Assembly: GCA_036723975.1 (NCBI GenBank) | Contig: DAIMGJ010000010.1 | Span: 17,432-81,431 of the forward strand | DNA: 64,000 bases | DNA from: JAILEN01 sp036723975 | GTDB taxonomy: Bacteria; Bacillota; Clostridia; Lachnospirales; Lachnospiraceae | Direction of reading: 5' to 3' | Shown here: in pieces, positions 17,835 to 27,465 of the stretch | How positions within the stretch are numbered: position 1 is the first letter of the stretch | Layout of the letters: every line of letters begins with the position of its first letter | Translations under genes and position numbers: made by a program | The notes under the pieces: generated by a model | What the model was told of the DNA's origin: nothing | The model's database searches: none | Seen by the model: only the letters and a program-made list of their open reading frames with translations

Positions 17835-18923
17835 TTATGATAATAATACATCTATTAGTGCTTCATTTTCTTCGTGGTTCATGAAACAGAAGCGAATGAA
17901 CTTTTCATTTAAGAATGGGAATGTGGAGCAATCCCGAATCATCATTTTCTGACGAATGCAACGGTCAAATAGCTTGCCGGAATCCACATCCTCGGAAAGA
18001 ATCTTAACCAGCATAAAGTTTGCGGTGGGTGCAAAGGGTTGATAGAGTTTTGATTCTAACAGGCGATTATAACAGTAGTCACGTTCCTTATCAATGAGCT
18101 CTTTGGTATCTTTGATATAGTCCTCGTCGGAAAACATGATCCGTCCGGCAATTTCTGCCAAAGAATTAATCATCCAGGGATTCTTGTATTGGTTGATTTG
18201 CTTTAATAAATCTTCGTTGCCGGTAATGGCATACCCCAGGCGAAGTCCGGGTGCAGCAAAGAACTTGGATGTTCCGCGCAGAATGATTAGGTTATTGTAG
18301 TATTCCGTTAATGGAACAGAAGTTATCTTTTCATAATAATCTGAAAATTCCACATAGGTTTCGTCTACCATGACATAGATATCATGTTGTTTGCAAACAT
18401 CCAGAATCTGACGCATGTCGGATTGCTGAATGCTGGTAGATGTGGGATTGTTGGGGTTGCAGAGGATGAGTAAGTCAATGTCATCCTTTAATGAAGCAGT
18501 AAACTCTTCAATATCCAACGCAAAATCATTGTGGGAGTGTAGTGGGAAATAGGTACTTTTCCCTCCTCCCAAGGTGATTTCTCTTTCGTATTCCGAATAA
18601 GTCGGTCCCAGAATCAAGGCCTTTTTGGGATGGGTAATCTGAATAAATAAAGAAATAAGTTCTGTCGAGCCGTTTCCAACAATGATATTATCTTTTTCGG
18701 TGTGTACGTAAGAGGCGATGCTTTCTCTTAAAAGTGTATATTCGCGATCCGGATAATTGGAAATGGCATCAATATGAGAGGACAAGGTCTCTCTTAGTTT
18801 CGGTGATATTCCAAGCGGATTTACGTTTGCGGAAAATGAGATGATTTCTTCTTTTCTGATTCCGTAAATGGCTTCAATTTTTTCAAGATCACTTCCGTGA
18901 AAATGGTCTTTGTGTTTAATCAT
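17835..18923 (-). CDS. PLP-dependent aminotransferase, HisC/CobD-like
   Basis: A 362-residue class I/II (fold type I) aminotransferase. The N-terminus FHGSDLEKIEAIYGI...SFSANVNPLGI resembles threonine-phosphate decarboxylase CobD. The body is also like histidinol-phosphate aminotransferase HisC. The PLP lysine lies in RGTSKFFAAPGLRLGY, and NPNNPTS and VDETYVEFSD are present. CobD would act in cobalamin synthesis, HisC in histidine synthesis. The his operon in this window has no hisC, so a HisC role is possible, but no cobalamin gene is nearby either. GAGGGA precedes the ATG on its strand. It is transcribed away from the four-gene operon through overlapping divergent promoters. Confidence 0.85.
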   Translation of the reverse strand: MIKHKDHFHGSDLEKIEAIYGIRKEEIISFSANVNPLGISPKLRETLSSHIDAISNYPDREYTLLRESIASYVHTEKDNIIVGNGSTELISLFIQITHPKKALILGPTYSEYEREITLGGGKSTYFPLHSHNDFALDIEEFTASLKDDIDLLILCNPNNPTSTSIQQSDMRQILDVCKQHDIYVMVDETYVEFSDYYEKITSVPLTEYYNNLIILRGTSKFFAAPGLRLGYAITGNEDLLKQINQYKNPWMINSLAEIAGRIMFSDEDYIKDTKELIDKERDYCYNRLLESKLYQPFAPTANFMLVKILSEDVDSGKLFDRCIRQKMMIRDCSTFPFLNEKFIRFCFMNHEENEALIDVLLS

Positions 18924-18940
18924 TTTCTTCCCTCTTCAAA

Positions 18941-18969
18941 TTGAATTACTAGGCTAAATAGTTTATAAT
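18941..18969 (+). promoter_or_regulatory. Candidate SigA promoter for the four-gene operon
   Basis: TTGAAT and TATAAT are spaced exactly 17 bp, about 95 bp before the first gene of the operon. It overlaps a promoter-like sequence on the other strand. Confidence 0.7.
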
Positions 18970-18971
18970 TT

Positions 18972-18999
18972 ATTATAACTGTTTAGAAATGAAAAGCAA
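18972..18999 (-). promoter_or_regulatory. Candidate promoter for the HisC/CobD-like gene
   Basis: On the minus strand TTGCTT and TATAAT are separated by 16 bp, about 50 bp before the ATG. The two divergent promoters are only a few bases apart, so polymerase binding at one may affect the other. Confidence 0.5.
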
Positions 19000-19062
19000 C
19001 GTATTTTAGGCATTTATGAGTGCTTGAACAGAATTATAAAATGTACCTCGAGGAGAAAAGTT

Positions 19063-22000
19063 TTGCGTAAACGTATCTGGCGAATGTCGGAAGATAAGTT
19101 TGATGACGTCGCCCCTGTCATAGAATTTCATAGTGAGAAACTGGATCTTGTTGCATACGAAAACGAGATTTTTGAAAGCTATATAGAAATGAAAAGCTTA
19201 AATGATGTTCGTTTGCGTGGAATGGTTTATTCCTCCAATCCTTATGTTATCATTGAAAACCCGGAATTTGATGATTTTTCCGTTAAGATTCGTTTTAAAA
19301 CCGTTCATACCGGGTTTCGAACGGGAGATGAATTAAAGGGCGAATTTCATATTATTGCCAATCAATATACCCATACATTGCCGTTTTCTATTTCCTTTCA
19401 TCAAAAATATCCGGAAATCCGTGACCGCAAGATTAGTAATCTTAAGGATTTTTGCGGACTTGCCAAGGAAAACTATTCTGAAGCATTGCAACTGTTTTCT
19501 TCAGACAAAATGGATATGATTTTAAAGAATGAGCCTCTGGAAAATCAGTTGTTGTATCGTGGCTTTAAATCCGCGCCGATTTCTCCGTCTCATTTGGAAG
19601 AGTTTTTGGTAGGCGTCAATCAAAAAGATCGTTGCTTTATTGAAGTTGATGAAAAAAGGTTGGAGTTTTACAACGTTAAAGAGAATCTGAAAGAATCCAT
19701 TCATATCACCAAAAATACTTGGGGATATGTTGAGTTTGTTGCGGGGTGTGACGCTGATTTTATTACCATTGAAAAGGGCAGATTGAATTCGGACTTTTTC
19801 TTGGGAAATAATCTTGAGTTGAATTTTTATATTCATAAAGAGCGTCTTCATGCCGGTAAAAATGAAGCAAAAATCACAATAGAAGGCACAGATATTAAAA
19901 AAGAGGTTCTTGTCGTTTGCTCCACCGGAGAAAAGAATTCTGAAATCAATTCTTCTGTTTTGGCGGAGAAAAGAGATCTGTTTACTCTTTCTTCTTTGTA
20001 TGTTGACTATCGATTAAAGAAAATGACTACCGGTGATTGGGCGAATCAATCCATCGAAATCCTAGATCGTATGATAGAACTTTATCCCGGACGATATATG
20101 TATTCCCTTCAGAAAGCGCAGGCGCTGATTGTAAATAAGCAGCGACAGGATGCATTGTGGTTGATTTCCGATTTGAAAAGAGATATTGAGGATAAAAAAT
20201 CAACGGAATGGGCATATTTATTATATTTATGCACTTTAATCGAGCAAGAAAACAATTATGTAAACAAGCTTACGGAGGAGATTGAAAATATCTTTCGCCT
20301 TCATCCTGATGATGTTCGTATCTTTTGGTTTTTGTCTTTCTTAAGAGAAGAGTATCTAAAGGATTCCAGAAGAAAGCTTAGCGCCATCAAACAGTGGGTA
20401 GATGCCGGATGTCATAGCCCGTATCTCTATATTGAAGCATACCAGATTTATATGCAGGATCCGTTTTTGCTTACTTCTTTAAACGATTTTTCGTTAAAGA
20501 TATTAAACTGGGCAGCAAAACGCGGTCAGATATCCGTAAATCTTACGGTCCAATTTGAAAAACTTTTGCCCGAGGAAACGGCATTTGATCGTCGTGTGTT
20601 TTTACTTGCACAGCGAATCTACAAGCGATATCCGGAAAAAGACCTGCTTTTTTCCATTGTTTCATATTTGCTTAAAAATCAAATGCTTGGGAAAGAATAC
20701 TTCGAATGGTATTCTCTTGCGGTAGAAAAAGATCTAAAACTCACCGGATTGTTTGAAGCTTATATGATATCGTTGCCCATAAGCCACGGTGAAGAATTGC
20801 CTTCCATAGTTTCTATGTTTTTCCGGTTTGAGAATCATTTACCCATGGAAAAAAAGGCTTATATATATGCCAATGTGATTCAATACAAAAACAACAATTT
20901 CCATTTGTATGAACAGTATTTACCGCAGATTCAGCGATTTGCATTGGAGCAAATGCATTTTGGACATATGAATGATGATTTGGCGATTTGCTATCAGGAC
21001 ATGATAGACTCCGGCTTGCTTGACGAAGAAATAGCAAAAGATTTGTCAAAACTTGTATTTATGAAGCGTTTTGTTTGCCTTCGAAATGATATCCGCCGGA
21101 TTGTTGTTTTTGAAGAGATGTTTGCAAAGCCAAGGATTGTACCGGTTTTAAATAACATTGCTTATTTTTCCGCAATTACCGACAATTTTGTTGTCCTTTT
21201 GGAAACGTTAGATGGAAAATACATTCTTGATAAACAAGGATATTATTTGGATAACCTTCTAAATGTGGATTATTCTTTAGGCAAACTTAATTATTTATCC
21301 GGTTTTGCAATGTATTATTTCCTGCATGAGTTTGACGGATATGAGAATGCAGATGATATTCCGCAGCAAAAGCTGGGTAAAATCAAAGACTTTTTGTATG
21401 ATGATGAGATTTCATTAGTATACAAGCGGAAAAAACTTCCTTTGATTTCTTCCATTTTGAAGGAACACGGTAAAGAAGACCTCTTGGTTAAATACTTAGT
21501 GGATTATAAGGAATATCGTAATCTTGATTCAAATACAGCTGCAGAAATCATCGACTTACTTATTGTTGCCGATGATTATATGACGGCTTATGAGATGATG
21601 GGGATTTATAACGGCCTTTTGGTTCCCGGAAAAAGTTTACTTCGCTTGTGTAACCATATGGTGGATGAAATCGGAGAACAGGCAGAAGATTATCTGATTT
21701 CGCTTTTGGCTTACTTAATGCGCCAATATTTGTTTTCTGATGAAACCATCGAATATTTGTGTAACTATTACGTGGGTCCGATAAAAGATATGGTTGGATT
21801 ATGGAAACTATCGGATGCCAGAGGTCTTTCCACCAGGGGATTGGAAGAACGAATTTTAACATTGATGTTATACTCCGAGGATTTTTCTGTCTCATCTGAG
21901 GAAATTTTTGATTCCTATCTGAGGAAAAAAGTTTCTCCGATGATTGTGGAAGCCTATTTAACGTATTTTTCCAGACGTTTTCTTTTGGATAATGAAAATG

Positions 22001-22611
22001 TTCCGGATACAATATTCAAACGGATTTTGTATATGTATGACGGCAGTCGCCCGTTAAATGAAAGTATGCGTTATGCTTTGCTTAAGTATTTGTGTCAGAA
22101 AAATATGTTGGATGACAGGGAGTATGCTTCACTGGATGTTTTGCTTCGGGAGTGTATTTCAAAGAATATTTATTTTGCATTTTTCCGAAGAATGAACGAA
22201 AGCTTGCTGATTAAGTATCATATTTACGATAAGAGCTTTATTGAATTTCATGGGCCGAAAAAAGCCAATCTTACCATTACTTATCGCATAAATGATGGGG
22301 AAGAACAAAGCGAGCGTTTGATTGAAATGTACGAAGGTATTTACGTAAAGCAGTTTGTATTCTTCTTTGGAGACGCTGTTTCTTATGTTATATCCGATTA
22401 CGAAACGGATGAGATTTTAAAAGAAGATACCTTGTCCTACCAGGAATTGGTTGAACGGGAAAAACAATCTCGTTACGGAATGTTAAATCGTTTAAAAAGT
22501 GACTTTATTTATAACAATCAGCAGGAACTTATCAAAGATTTAAAATACTATCAGGGAATGGATGTTACTACAAAGCATTTATTTCATATTATTCATACCG
22601 TGGAAGGTTAG
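19063..22611 (+). CDS. Giant beta-sandwich plus helical-repeat protein (DUF5717-like), first gene of the four-gene operon
   Basis: A 1182-residue protein without a known function. Residues about 15-115 look like a beta-sandwich (Ig-like) domain, and a second such region lies at about 190-300. The long remainder is alpha-helical with TPR-like units (NQSIEILDRMIELYPGRYMYSLQKAQALI is the clearest region). The C-terminal part returns to beta-rich sequence. It recalls proteins labelled DUF5717 in Lachnospiraceae, from memory and unchecked. No signal peptide or membrane helix is seen, so it is probably cytoplasmic. The start is taken as TTG 19063, 6 bp after AGGAGA. The ribosome site of the next gene overlaps its stop codon. 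Confidence 0.75.
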   Translation: MRKRIWRMSEDKFDDVAPVIEFHSEKLDLVAYENEIFESYIEMKSLNDVRLRGMVYSSNPYVIIENPEFDDFSVKIRFKTVHTGFRTGDELKGEFHIIANQYTHTLPFSISFHQKYPEIRDRKISNLKDFCGLAKENYSEALQLFSSDKMDMILKNEPLENQLLYRGFKSAPISPSHLEEFLVGVNQKDRCFIEVDEKRLEFYNVKENLKESIHITKNTWGYVEFVAGCDADFITIEKGRLNSDFFLGNNLELNFYIHKERLHAGKNEAKITIEGTDIKKEVLVVCSTGEKNSEINSSVLAEKRDLFTLSSLYVDYRLKKMTTGDWANQSIEILDRMIELYPGRYMYSLQKAQALIVNKQRQDALWLISDLKRDIEDKKSTEWAYLLYLCTLIEQENNYVNKLTEEIENIFRLHPDDVRIFWFLSFLREEYLKDSRRKLSAIKQWVDAGCHSPYLYIEAYQIYMQDPFLLTSLNDFSLKILNWAAKRGQISVNLTVQFEKLLPEETAFDRRVFLLAQRIYKRYPEKDLLFSIVSYLLKNQMLGKEYFEWYSLAVEKDLKLTGLFEAYMISLPISHGEELPSIVSMFFRFENHLPMEKKAYIYANVIQYKNNNFHLYEQYLPQIQRFALEQMHFGHMNDDLAICYQDMIDSGLLDEEIAKDLSKLVFMKRFVCLRNDIRRIVVFEEMFAKPRIVPVLNNIAYFSAITDNFVVLLETLDGKYILDKQGYYLDNLLNVDYSLGKLNYLSGFAMYYFLHEFDGYENADDIPQQKLGKIKDFLYDDEISLVYKRKKLPLISSILKEHGKEDLLVKYLVDYKEYRNLDSNTAAEIIDLLIVADDYMTAYEMMGIYNGLLVPGKSLLRLCNHMVDEIGEQAEDYLISLLAYLMRQYLFSDETIEYLCNYYVGPIKDMVGLWKLSDARGLSTRGLEERILTLMLYSEDFSVSSEEIFDSYLRKKVSPMIVEAYLTYFSRRFLLDNENVPDTIFKRILYMYDGSRPLNESMRYALLKYLCQKNMLDDREYASLDVLLRECISKNIYFAFFRRMNESLLIKYHIYDKSFIEFHGPKKANLTITYRINDGEEQSERLIEMYEGIYVKQFVFFFGDAVSYVISDYETDEILKEDTLSYQELVEREKQSRYGMLNRLKSDFIYNNQQELIKDLKYYQGMDVTTKHLFHIIHTVEG

Positions 22612-22620
22612 GAGAAAAAT

Positions 22621-23871
22621 TTGGATACTTCATATTCCAAAGGCGTATATTTGGGCTTGGACATCACAGACCGATACGCGCTGGTAAGTTATTATAAACC
22701 GAATATGGAAGAACCGGAAACCGTCAGTACCGTCATGGGCTCTGAAATGTTTCAAATTCCCTTGTTTTTATCAAAAAGAAGAGGAATGGGACAGTGGTAC
22801 ATCGGACAAGAAGCAAAAATGCAAGTACAAAGCGGAACCTGTGAGGGGATTGACTCTTTGTTGTCCCGTGCCCTTCGCAGAGAAAACGTGATTCTGGATA
22901 CCAATGAGTACCCGGCATCGGAACTGTTGTTAATTTTTCTTCGAAAAGTCTTGACTCTACCCGGGGGATATTTCGGAAGTCATAAGTTAGAAAAACTGGT
23001 GATTACGGTACCGGTGCTTGATATGGAGCATATGGAATTGTTTACGATTCTTTGCTCTCAACTTGGGCTGGATCCTTCCCAGGTTATGTTTATCGACCAT
23101 AAAGAAAGCTTTTACTATTATGTGTTTCACCAGAGAGCGGATGTATTCTATCATGATGTTATGCTTTTTGATTTGGAAGAAAATCTTTTGATGGGGTATT
23201 TGTTGCAGCGCAATCAAAATACCAATCCCCAATTGGTTCGTATTGAGACGCATAATTACGGGAATCTCATCGATAATAAAGACGAAAAGTTTTTGTTTTT
23301 ATTAAAACCTGCGTTTGCTGAAGAAGAAATTTCTTCTGTATATTTGACCGGCGACGGATTTGATGGAAACTGGATGAAGCAATCATTACAGTTTTTATGT
23401 CATAACAGAAGAGTATTTGCAGGTAAGAATCTGTTTTCCAAAGGAGCATGTTATGCCGGCTATGTAAAAAATGAGAGCCCCCAGTGGCCGTTTGTTTACA
23501 TGGGAGAACAGGAACTTAAAGTAAATCTTTCCATAAAAGTTTTAAATCATAATGAGATGCAGTTTATTTCGCTGCTGGATGCCGGAGACAACTGGTATGA
23601 ATCCGAATTTAGTTGCGAAGTGATTTTGGATGGAACAAAAGAAATTGAGTTTTGGGTACAGAGACCGGATTCCAGACAGGCCAGTGTTGAAATATTGGAA
23701 TTAAAGGATTTGCCGGACAGAGAAAACCGCACTACAAGACTTCGAATCACAGCAAAGCCTGTGTCTGACAGAGGAATAAGATTGACCATACGGGATTTGG
23801 GCTTCGGAGAAATTGTTCCTTCATCCAATAAAGTCTGGGAACATGAAATAAAAATTGCCATTCAGGAGTAA
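22621..23871 (+). CDS. Divergent Hsp70/actin-fold protein (DUF5716-like)
   Basis: A 416-residue protein whose sequence follows the DnaK plan in order. LGLDITDRYALVSYY (11-25) sits where phosphate-1 would be, LVITVPVLD (126-134) is like ITVPAYF, ESFYYYV (162-168) is like EPTAAAL, VMLFDLEENLL (180-190) is in the phosphate-2 place, and SVYLTGDGFDGNW (239-251) is like the adenosine motif, followed by GACYAG. A beta-rich C-terminal part resembles the Hsp70 substrate domain. The phosphate-loop glycines and threonine are replaced, so ATP hydrolysis may be lost. It starts with TTG, 5 bp after AGGAGA, and the next in-frame ATG lies beyond the first motif. Function is unknown. Confidence 0.72.
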   Translation: MDTSYSKGVYLGLDITDRYALVSYYKPNMEEPETVSTVMGSEMFQIPLFLSKRRGMGQWYIGQEAKMQVQSGTCEGIDSLLSRALRRENVILDTNEYPASELLLIFLRKVLTLPGGYFGSHKLEKLVITVPVLDMEHMELFTILCSQLGLDPSQVMFIDHKESFYYYVFHQRADVFYHDVMLFDLEENLLMGYLLQRNQNTNPQLVRIETHNYGNLIDNKDEKFLFLLKPAFAEEEISSVYLTGDGFDGNWMKQSLQFLCHNRRVFAGKNLFSKGACYAGYVKNESPQWPFVYMGEQELKVNLSIKVLNHNEMQFISLLDAGDNWYESEFSCEVILDGTKEIEFWVQRPDSRQASVEILELKDLPDRENRTTRLRITAKPVSDRGIRLTIRDLGFGEIVPSSNKVWEHEIKIAIQE

Positions 23872-23874
23872 ACC

Positions 23875-24708
23875 ATGGGCGAGCTGATTTATTGTAAAAA
23901 TTCCATAGCAAAAACGCCTTATTATATCGAGGATGCAGGATTAAATATTTATTCTCTGGAAGAATTAAGTTATTACATATATCACAATCCTTTTTTGATT
24001 GATAAGGCCTTGATGTCTGATGAGTTTATTCTTTGGATGCAACAGGAACTGAAAGAAACAGAGGCAGCAAAGCAGCTTACAGAATTAAAAGACGGAAATG
24101 CTCCGCTTCATTTGTTTGTGGGACGTGTTTTAAATACTTGTGGTTATTTATCCAGGAGCGAAATTCGCCAAACCATGGAGCTGATTGCAGAGATTGAGAA
24201 TAAAAGCGAATCGGAATGTAAAAAGATACGTGGCGATCGGTTTATGGATAAAGGCAAAATTGTGGATGCCATTTATGAGTATGAAAATATTATAAATAAC
24301 GGTGATGATTCACGGGATGAATTTATAGGTGATATATATCATAATTTGGGTTGTGCCTATGCGAGACTTTTTTTCTTTGATCAGTCAATTTCTTATTTTG
24401 ACCGGGCATATGAAAAAAATAAACGTCAGGAATCATTAAAGTCATTGTTTTATGCGCTTCGATGCAATCGTAACGAATCACAGTTTGATTCCTATGTGAC
24501 AAAGTATCATTTGTCTGAGGAAGTCGCTGAAAAGATAAAAGAAGAAGTGACGGTTGTTAGTACCTGTGATGAGATAAAAGCCTTTGGAAAAGAGTTGGAT
24601 GAAGTTTACGGCAATTCTTCCTCCGAAAGCCAGTTGGATGCACAGTTTGAAAAACTGATTGGTACAATTCAAACCGGTTACAATGAAATGTCAAAAACAT
24701 CTATGTAG
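23875..24708 (+). CDS. TPR-containing protein of the four-gene operon
   Basis: A 277-residue protein I cannot name. The N-terminus (ELIYCKNSIAKTPYYIEDAG) precedes a helical region. Residues about 120-190 contain TPR-like pairs, for example DKGKIVDAIYEYENIINNG and DIYHNLGCAYARLFFFDQSI, ending in ISYFDRAYEKN. The C-terminus is charged and helical. No membrane segment is seen. It starts 3 bp after the Hsp70-like gene, so the two are translationally coupled, and 9 bp before the membrane coiled-coil gene. A scaffold role between the Hsp70-like and membrane proteins is an inference from context only. Confidence 0.75.
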   Translation: MGELIYCKNSIAKTPYYIEDAGLNIYSLEELSYYIYHNPFLIDKALMSDEFILWMQQELKETEAAKQLTELKDGNAPLHLFVGRVLNTCGYLSRSEIRQTMELIAEIENKSESECKKIRGDRFMDKGKIVDAIYEYENIINNGDDSRDEFIGDIYHNLGCAYARLFFFDQSISYFDRAYEKNKRQESLKSLFYALRCNRNESQFDSYVTKYHLSEEVAEKIKEEVTVVSTCDEIKAFGKELDEVYGNSSSESQLDAQFEKLIGTIQTGYNEMSKTSM

Positions 24709-24717
24709 GAAAGTAAT

Positions 24718-25902
24718 ATGTTATTTAAGAAGAAACAATCGAAAAACGACAAGCTGGAAGAATCCTTTGCCAAGGTTATTTCGGAGATTCAGAAAATTGA
24801 TGACTGGAATAACCCCAAAAAAATCGAACATTATATTTTGGATTCCTGCGAGCATATTATTGCTACAACCAAAGAAATTGAAGCATTAAAGGCGGAATAC
24901 CGGGTTTTAACGTCCTATTTGGAAGATATTGATACACTTCGAAAGCTTCCCAAGAAAGAATTTGCCGAGATTTCTTTGATTGCAAAGAATATTGAGGATT
25001 TGGAACGTTCCAAAAATATATATAAAAATACGGAACCAAAACTTACGGAAGACCAATTTGTATTGATTTCAGAGAATGAAAACTCTATACCGGAAACGAT
25101 TAAACGTATGCAAAACAACGAAAAGTATCAATCTTCCGTGGAAAAAGACATGAGGATGTTGGAGGGAGAAAAGAGTGAGTACGAGATTGAACGTGCAGAG
25201 ATACTTCGCACCAATTCTTTCATTCGAAAGTTTTCCGTATTGTTGTTTATAACGTTTGCGTCTTTTTTACTTTTGGTATTTGTTTTAAAAGCTTCCGTAC
25301 ATATTGATATTCGTTTGTATTTGTTTGTGATTCTGTTTGTTTCTGCATTTGCAATCTTTTTATTATTCGTATTTTATACAAATAATTCAAAAAGGAATCG
25401 TAAACTTATCAGAGATATTAATAAAACCATTTCTCTTTTGAATGTGGTTCGTATGAAGTATGTGAATGTTACCAGTGCCATTGAGTTTGAAAAAGAACGA
25501 TTTCATGTAAATACTTCCATGGAATTAAACTATTTATGGGATTGCTACATGGAGATGGTACGGAGTCAGGAACAGTACATAAAAGATAATGATGACCTTG
25601 AATATTTTATGGGGCGCCTGATTCGTATGCTTAATAATCTAAATCTTTATGATTCTAAAATTTGGCTGAACCAGATAGCGGCGCTTGTTCATGAGGATGT
25701 TATGTCAAAAGTAAATCACAATCTGGTGGAACGAAGACAAAAGATTCGCGACAAGATTGCGGAAAACACCAAATCAGTGAAATCTGAGCGAGACGAGATA
25801 GACCGTATGATGAAGATTCATAATTACTATGTCCCGGAGATTATTGAAATCATTACATCCGTTGATAAGCTTTGCGGATTAAAAAAACCACAGATTGTTT
25901 AA
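24718..25902 (+). CDS. Coiled-coil protein with two membrane helices, last gene of the four-gene operon
   Basis: A 394-residue protein. Residues about 10-165 are rich in Glu/Lys heptad-like helix, two hydrophobic helices sit at about 172-191 and 199-221 with a short loop between, and 225-394 is again charged helix. Such a hairpin anchor places both long coiled-coil arms in the cytoplasm. No catalytic motif is recognised. It would be the membrane anchor for the three upstream proteins if they form one complex (inference). AGGAAAG precedes the ATG. The gltX promoter lies immediately after its stop. Confidence 0.75.
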   Translation: MLFKKKQSKNDKLEESFAKVISEIQKIDDWNNPKKIEHYILDSCEHIIATTKEIEALKAEYRVLTSYLEDIDTLRKLPKKEFAEISLIAKNIEDLERSKNIYKNTEPKLTEDQFVLISENENSIPETIKRMQNNEKYQSSVEKDMRMLEGEKSEYEIERAEILRTNSFIRKFSVLLFITFASFLLLVFVLKASVHIDIRLYLFVILFVSAFAIFLLFVFYTNNSKRNRKLIRDINKTISLLNVVRMKYVNVTSAIEFEKERFHVNTSMELNYLWDCYMEMVRSQEQYIKDNDDLEYFMGRLIRMLNNLNLYDSKIWLNQIAALVHEDVMSKVNHNLVERRQKIRDKIAENTKSVKSERDEIDRMMKIHNYYVPEIIEIITSVDKLCGLKKPQIV

Positions 25903-25904
25903 GG

Positions 25905-25933
25905 TTTACTTTTGCTATTTTTAGAGCTATAAT
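25905..25933 (+). promoter_or_regulatory. Candidate SigA promoter for gltX
   Basis: TTTACT and a consensus TATAAT are spaced 17 bp, about 38 bp before the gltX ATG and directly after the stop of the upstream operon. Confidence 0.7.
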
Positions 25934-25970
25934 CAACATTTGATTGAATAGAAAGAAGGAGTTTACCTAT

Positions 25971-27422
25971 ATGAAGATAAGAACCAGATATGCACCTTCT
26001 CCAACAGGAAGAATGCACGTTGGAAATTTAAGAACAGCACTTTATGCATACCTAATTGCAAAGCATGAGGGTGGCGATTTTATTCTTCGAATCGAGGATA
26101 CAGACCAGGAACGCTATGTAGAAGGCGCTGTAGATATTATTTATCGTACCTTAAAGGACACGGGTCTTGTTCATGATGAAGGCCCGGATAAAGATGGCGG
26201 TGTTGGCCCATATGTTCAGAGTGAGCGTCAGGCTCAGGGTATTTATCTGAAATATGCAAAGCAGTTGATTGAAAAAGGTGAAGCATATTATTGCTTCTGC
26301 GATCAGGAAAGACTTGATTCTTTAAAAACAGAAGTTGTAGACGGAAAGGTGATTTCAATTTACGATAAGCATTGTCTGTCTCTTTCCAAAGAAGAAGTTG
26401 AGGCAAATCTTGCTGCAGGAAAACCATATGTTATTCGTCAGAATAACCCGCGTACCGGAACCACCGCCTTTGAAGATGAAATCTACGGACGTATCGAAGT
26501 GGACAATTCCGAGCTTGACGATATGATTTTGATTAAATCTGACGGATATCCAACCTATAACTTTGCAAATGTGGTAGACGATCATTTAATGGGTATTACG
26601 CATGTTGTACGTGGTAATGAATACCTTTCTTCTTCACCAAAGTACAATCGATTGTATGAAGCATTTGGCTGGGATGTCCCGGTTTATATTCATTGTCCTT
26701 TGATTACAAATGAAGAGCATCAGAAGCTTTCAAAGAGAAGCGGTCATTCTTCTTTTGAAGATTTGATTGAGCAGGGCTTTGTAAAAGAAGCTGTTGTAAA
26801 CTTTGTTGCACTTCTTGGCTGGAGCCCAAGTGATAACAATGAGATTATGTCTTTGGATGATTTGGTAAAATCCTTTGATTATCATCATATTAATAAGTCT
26901 CCGGCTGTTTTTGATATGGTAAAACTTCGTTGGATGAACGGAGAGTATATCAAAGCTATGGATGAAGATACCTTCTATGAAATGGCTGAGCCGTACATCA
27001 AAGAAGTAATCAAAAAGGATTTGGATTTAAAGAAGATTGCTTCTTTGGTTCATACCAGAATTGAAACCTTTTTGGATATCAAAGACCATATTGATTTCTT
27101 TGAGACCTTACCGGAATACGATACCGAGATGTATGTTCATAAGAAAATGAAGACAACAAAAGAGTCATCCCTTTCTTTGTTACAGGAGATTCTTCCGGTA
27201 TTGGAAGCGCAGGAGGATTACAGTAATGATGCACTTTTTGCAACCTTAAAGGGGTTTGCTGAAAGCCATGAGTACAAAAATGGTTATGTCTTATGGCCAA
27301 TTCGTACCGCTGTATCCGGAAAGCAGAATACACCGGGTGGTGCAACAGAGTTAATGGAGATTCTCGGAAAAGAAGAGTCTTTGGCTCGAATCAAAAAAGG
27401 TATTGAACTTTTAAGTAAATAA
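25971..27422 (+). CDS. gltX: Glutamyl-tRNA synthetase
   Basis: Charges tRNA-Glu. The 483-residue class I synthetase has the HIGH-type motif in PSPTGRMHVGNLRTAL near the N-terminus and the KMSKS-type motif KLSKRSGH at about residue 250. The C-terminal half is the anticodon-binding domain. AAGGAG lies 11 bp before the ATG at 25971; a TTG at 25944 gives an unneeded extension. In bacteria without GlnRS the enzyme may also mischarge tRNA-Gln, but its specificity cannot be read here. It has its own promoter-like sequence and no T-box. Confidence 0.96.
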   Translation: MKIRTRYAPSPTGRMHVGNLRTALYAYLIAKHEGGDFILRIEDTDQERYVEGAVDIIYRTLKDTGLVHDEGPDKDGGVGPYVQSERQAQGIYLKYAKQLIEKGEAYYCFCDQERLDSLKTEVVDGKVISIYDKHCLSLSKEEVEANLAAGKPYVIRQNNPRTGTTAFEDEIYGRIEVDNSELDDMILIKSDGYPTYNFANVVDDHLMGITHVVRGNEYLSSSPKYNRLYEAFGWDVPVYIHCPLITNEEHQKLSKRSGHSSFEDLIEQGFVKEAVVNFVALLGWSPSDNNEIMSLDDLVKSFDYHHINKSPAVFDMVKLRWMNGEYIKAMDEDTFYEMAEPYIKEVIKKDLDLKKIASLVHTRIETFLDIKDHIDFFETLPEYDTEMYVHKKMKTTKESSLSLLQEILPVLEAQEDYSNDALFATLKGFAESHEYKNGYVLWPIRTAVSGKQNTPGGATELMEILGKEESLARIKKGIELLSK

Positions 27423-27465
27423 TTTTTTCGCATATATTCTGCAAGAAGAGACAAAAAAGGAGTAT

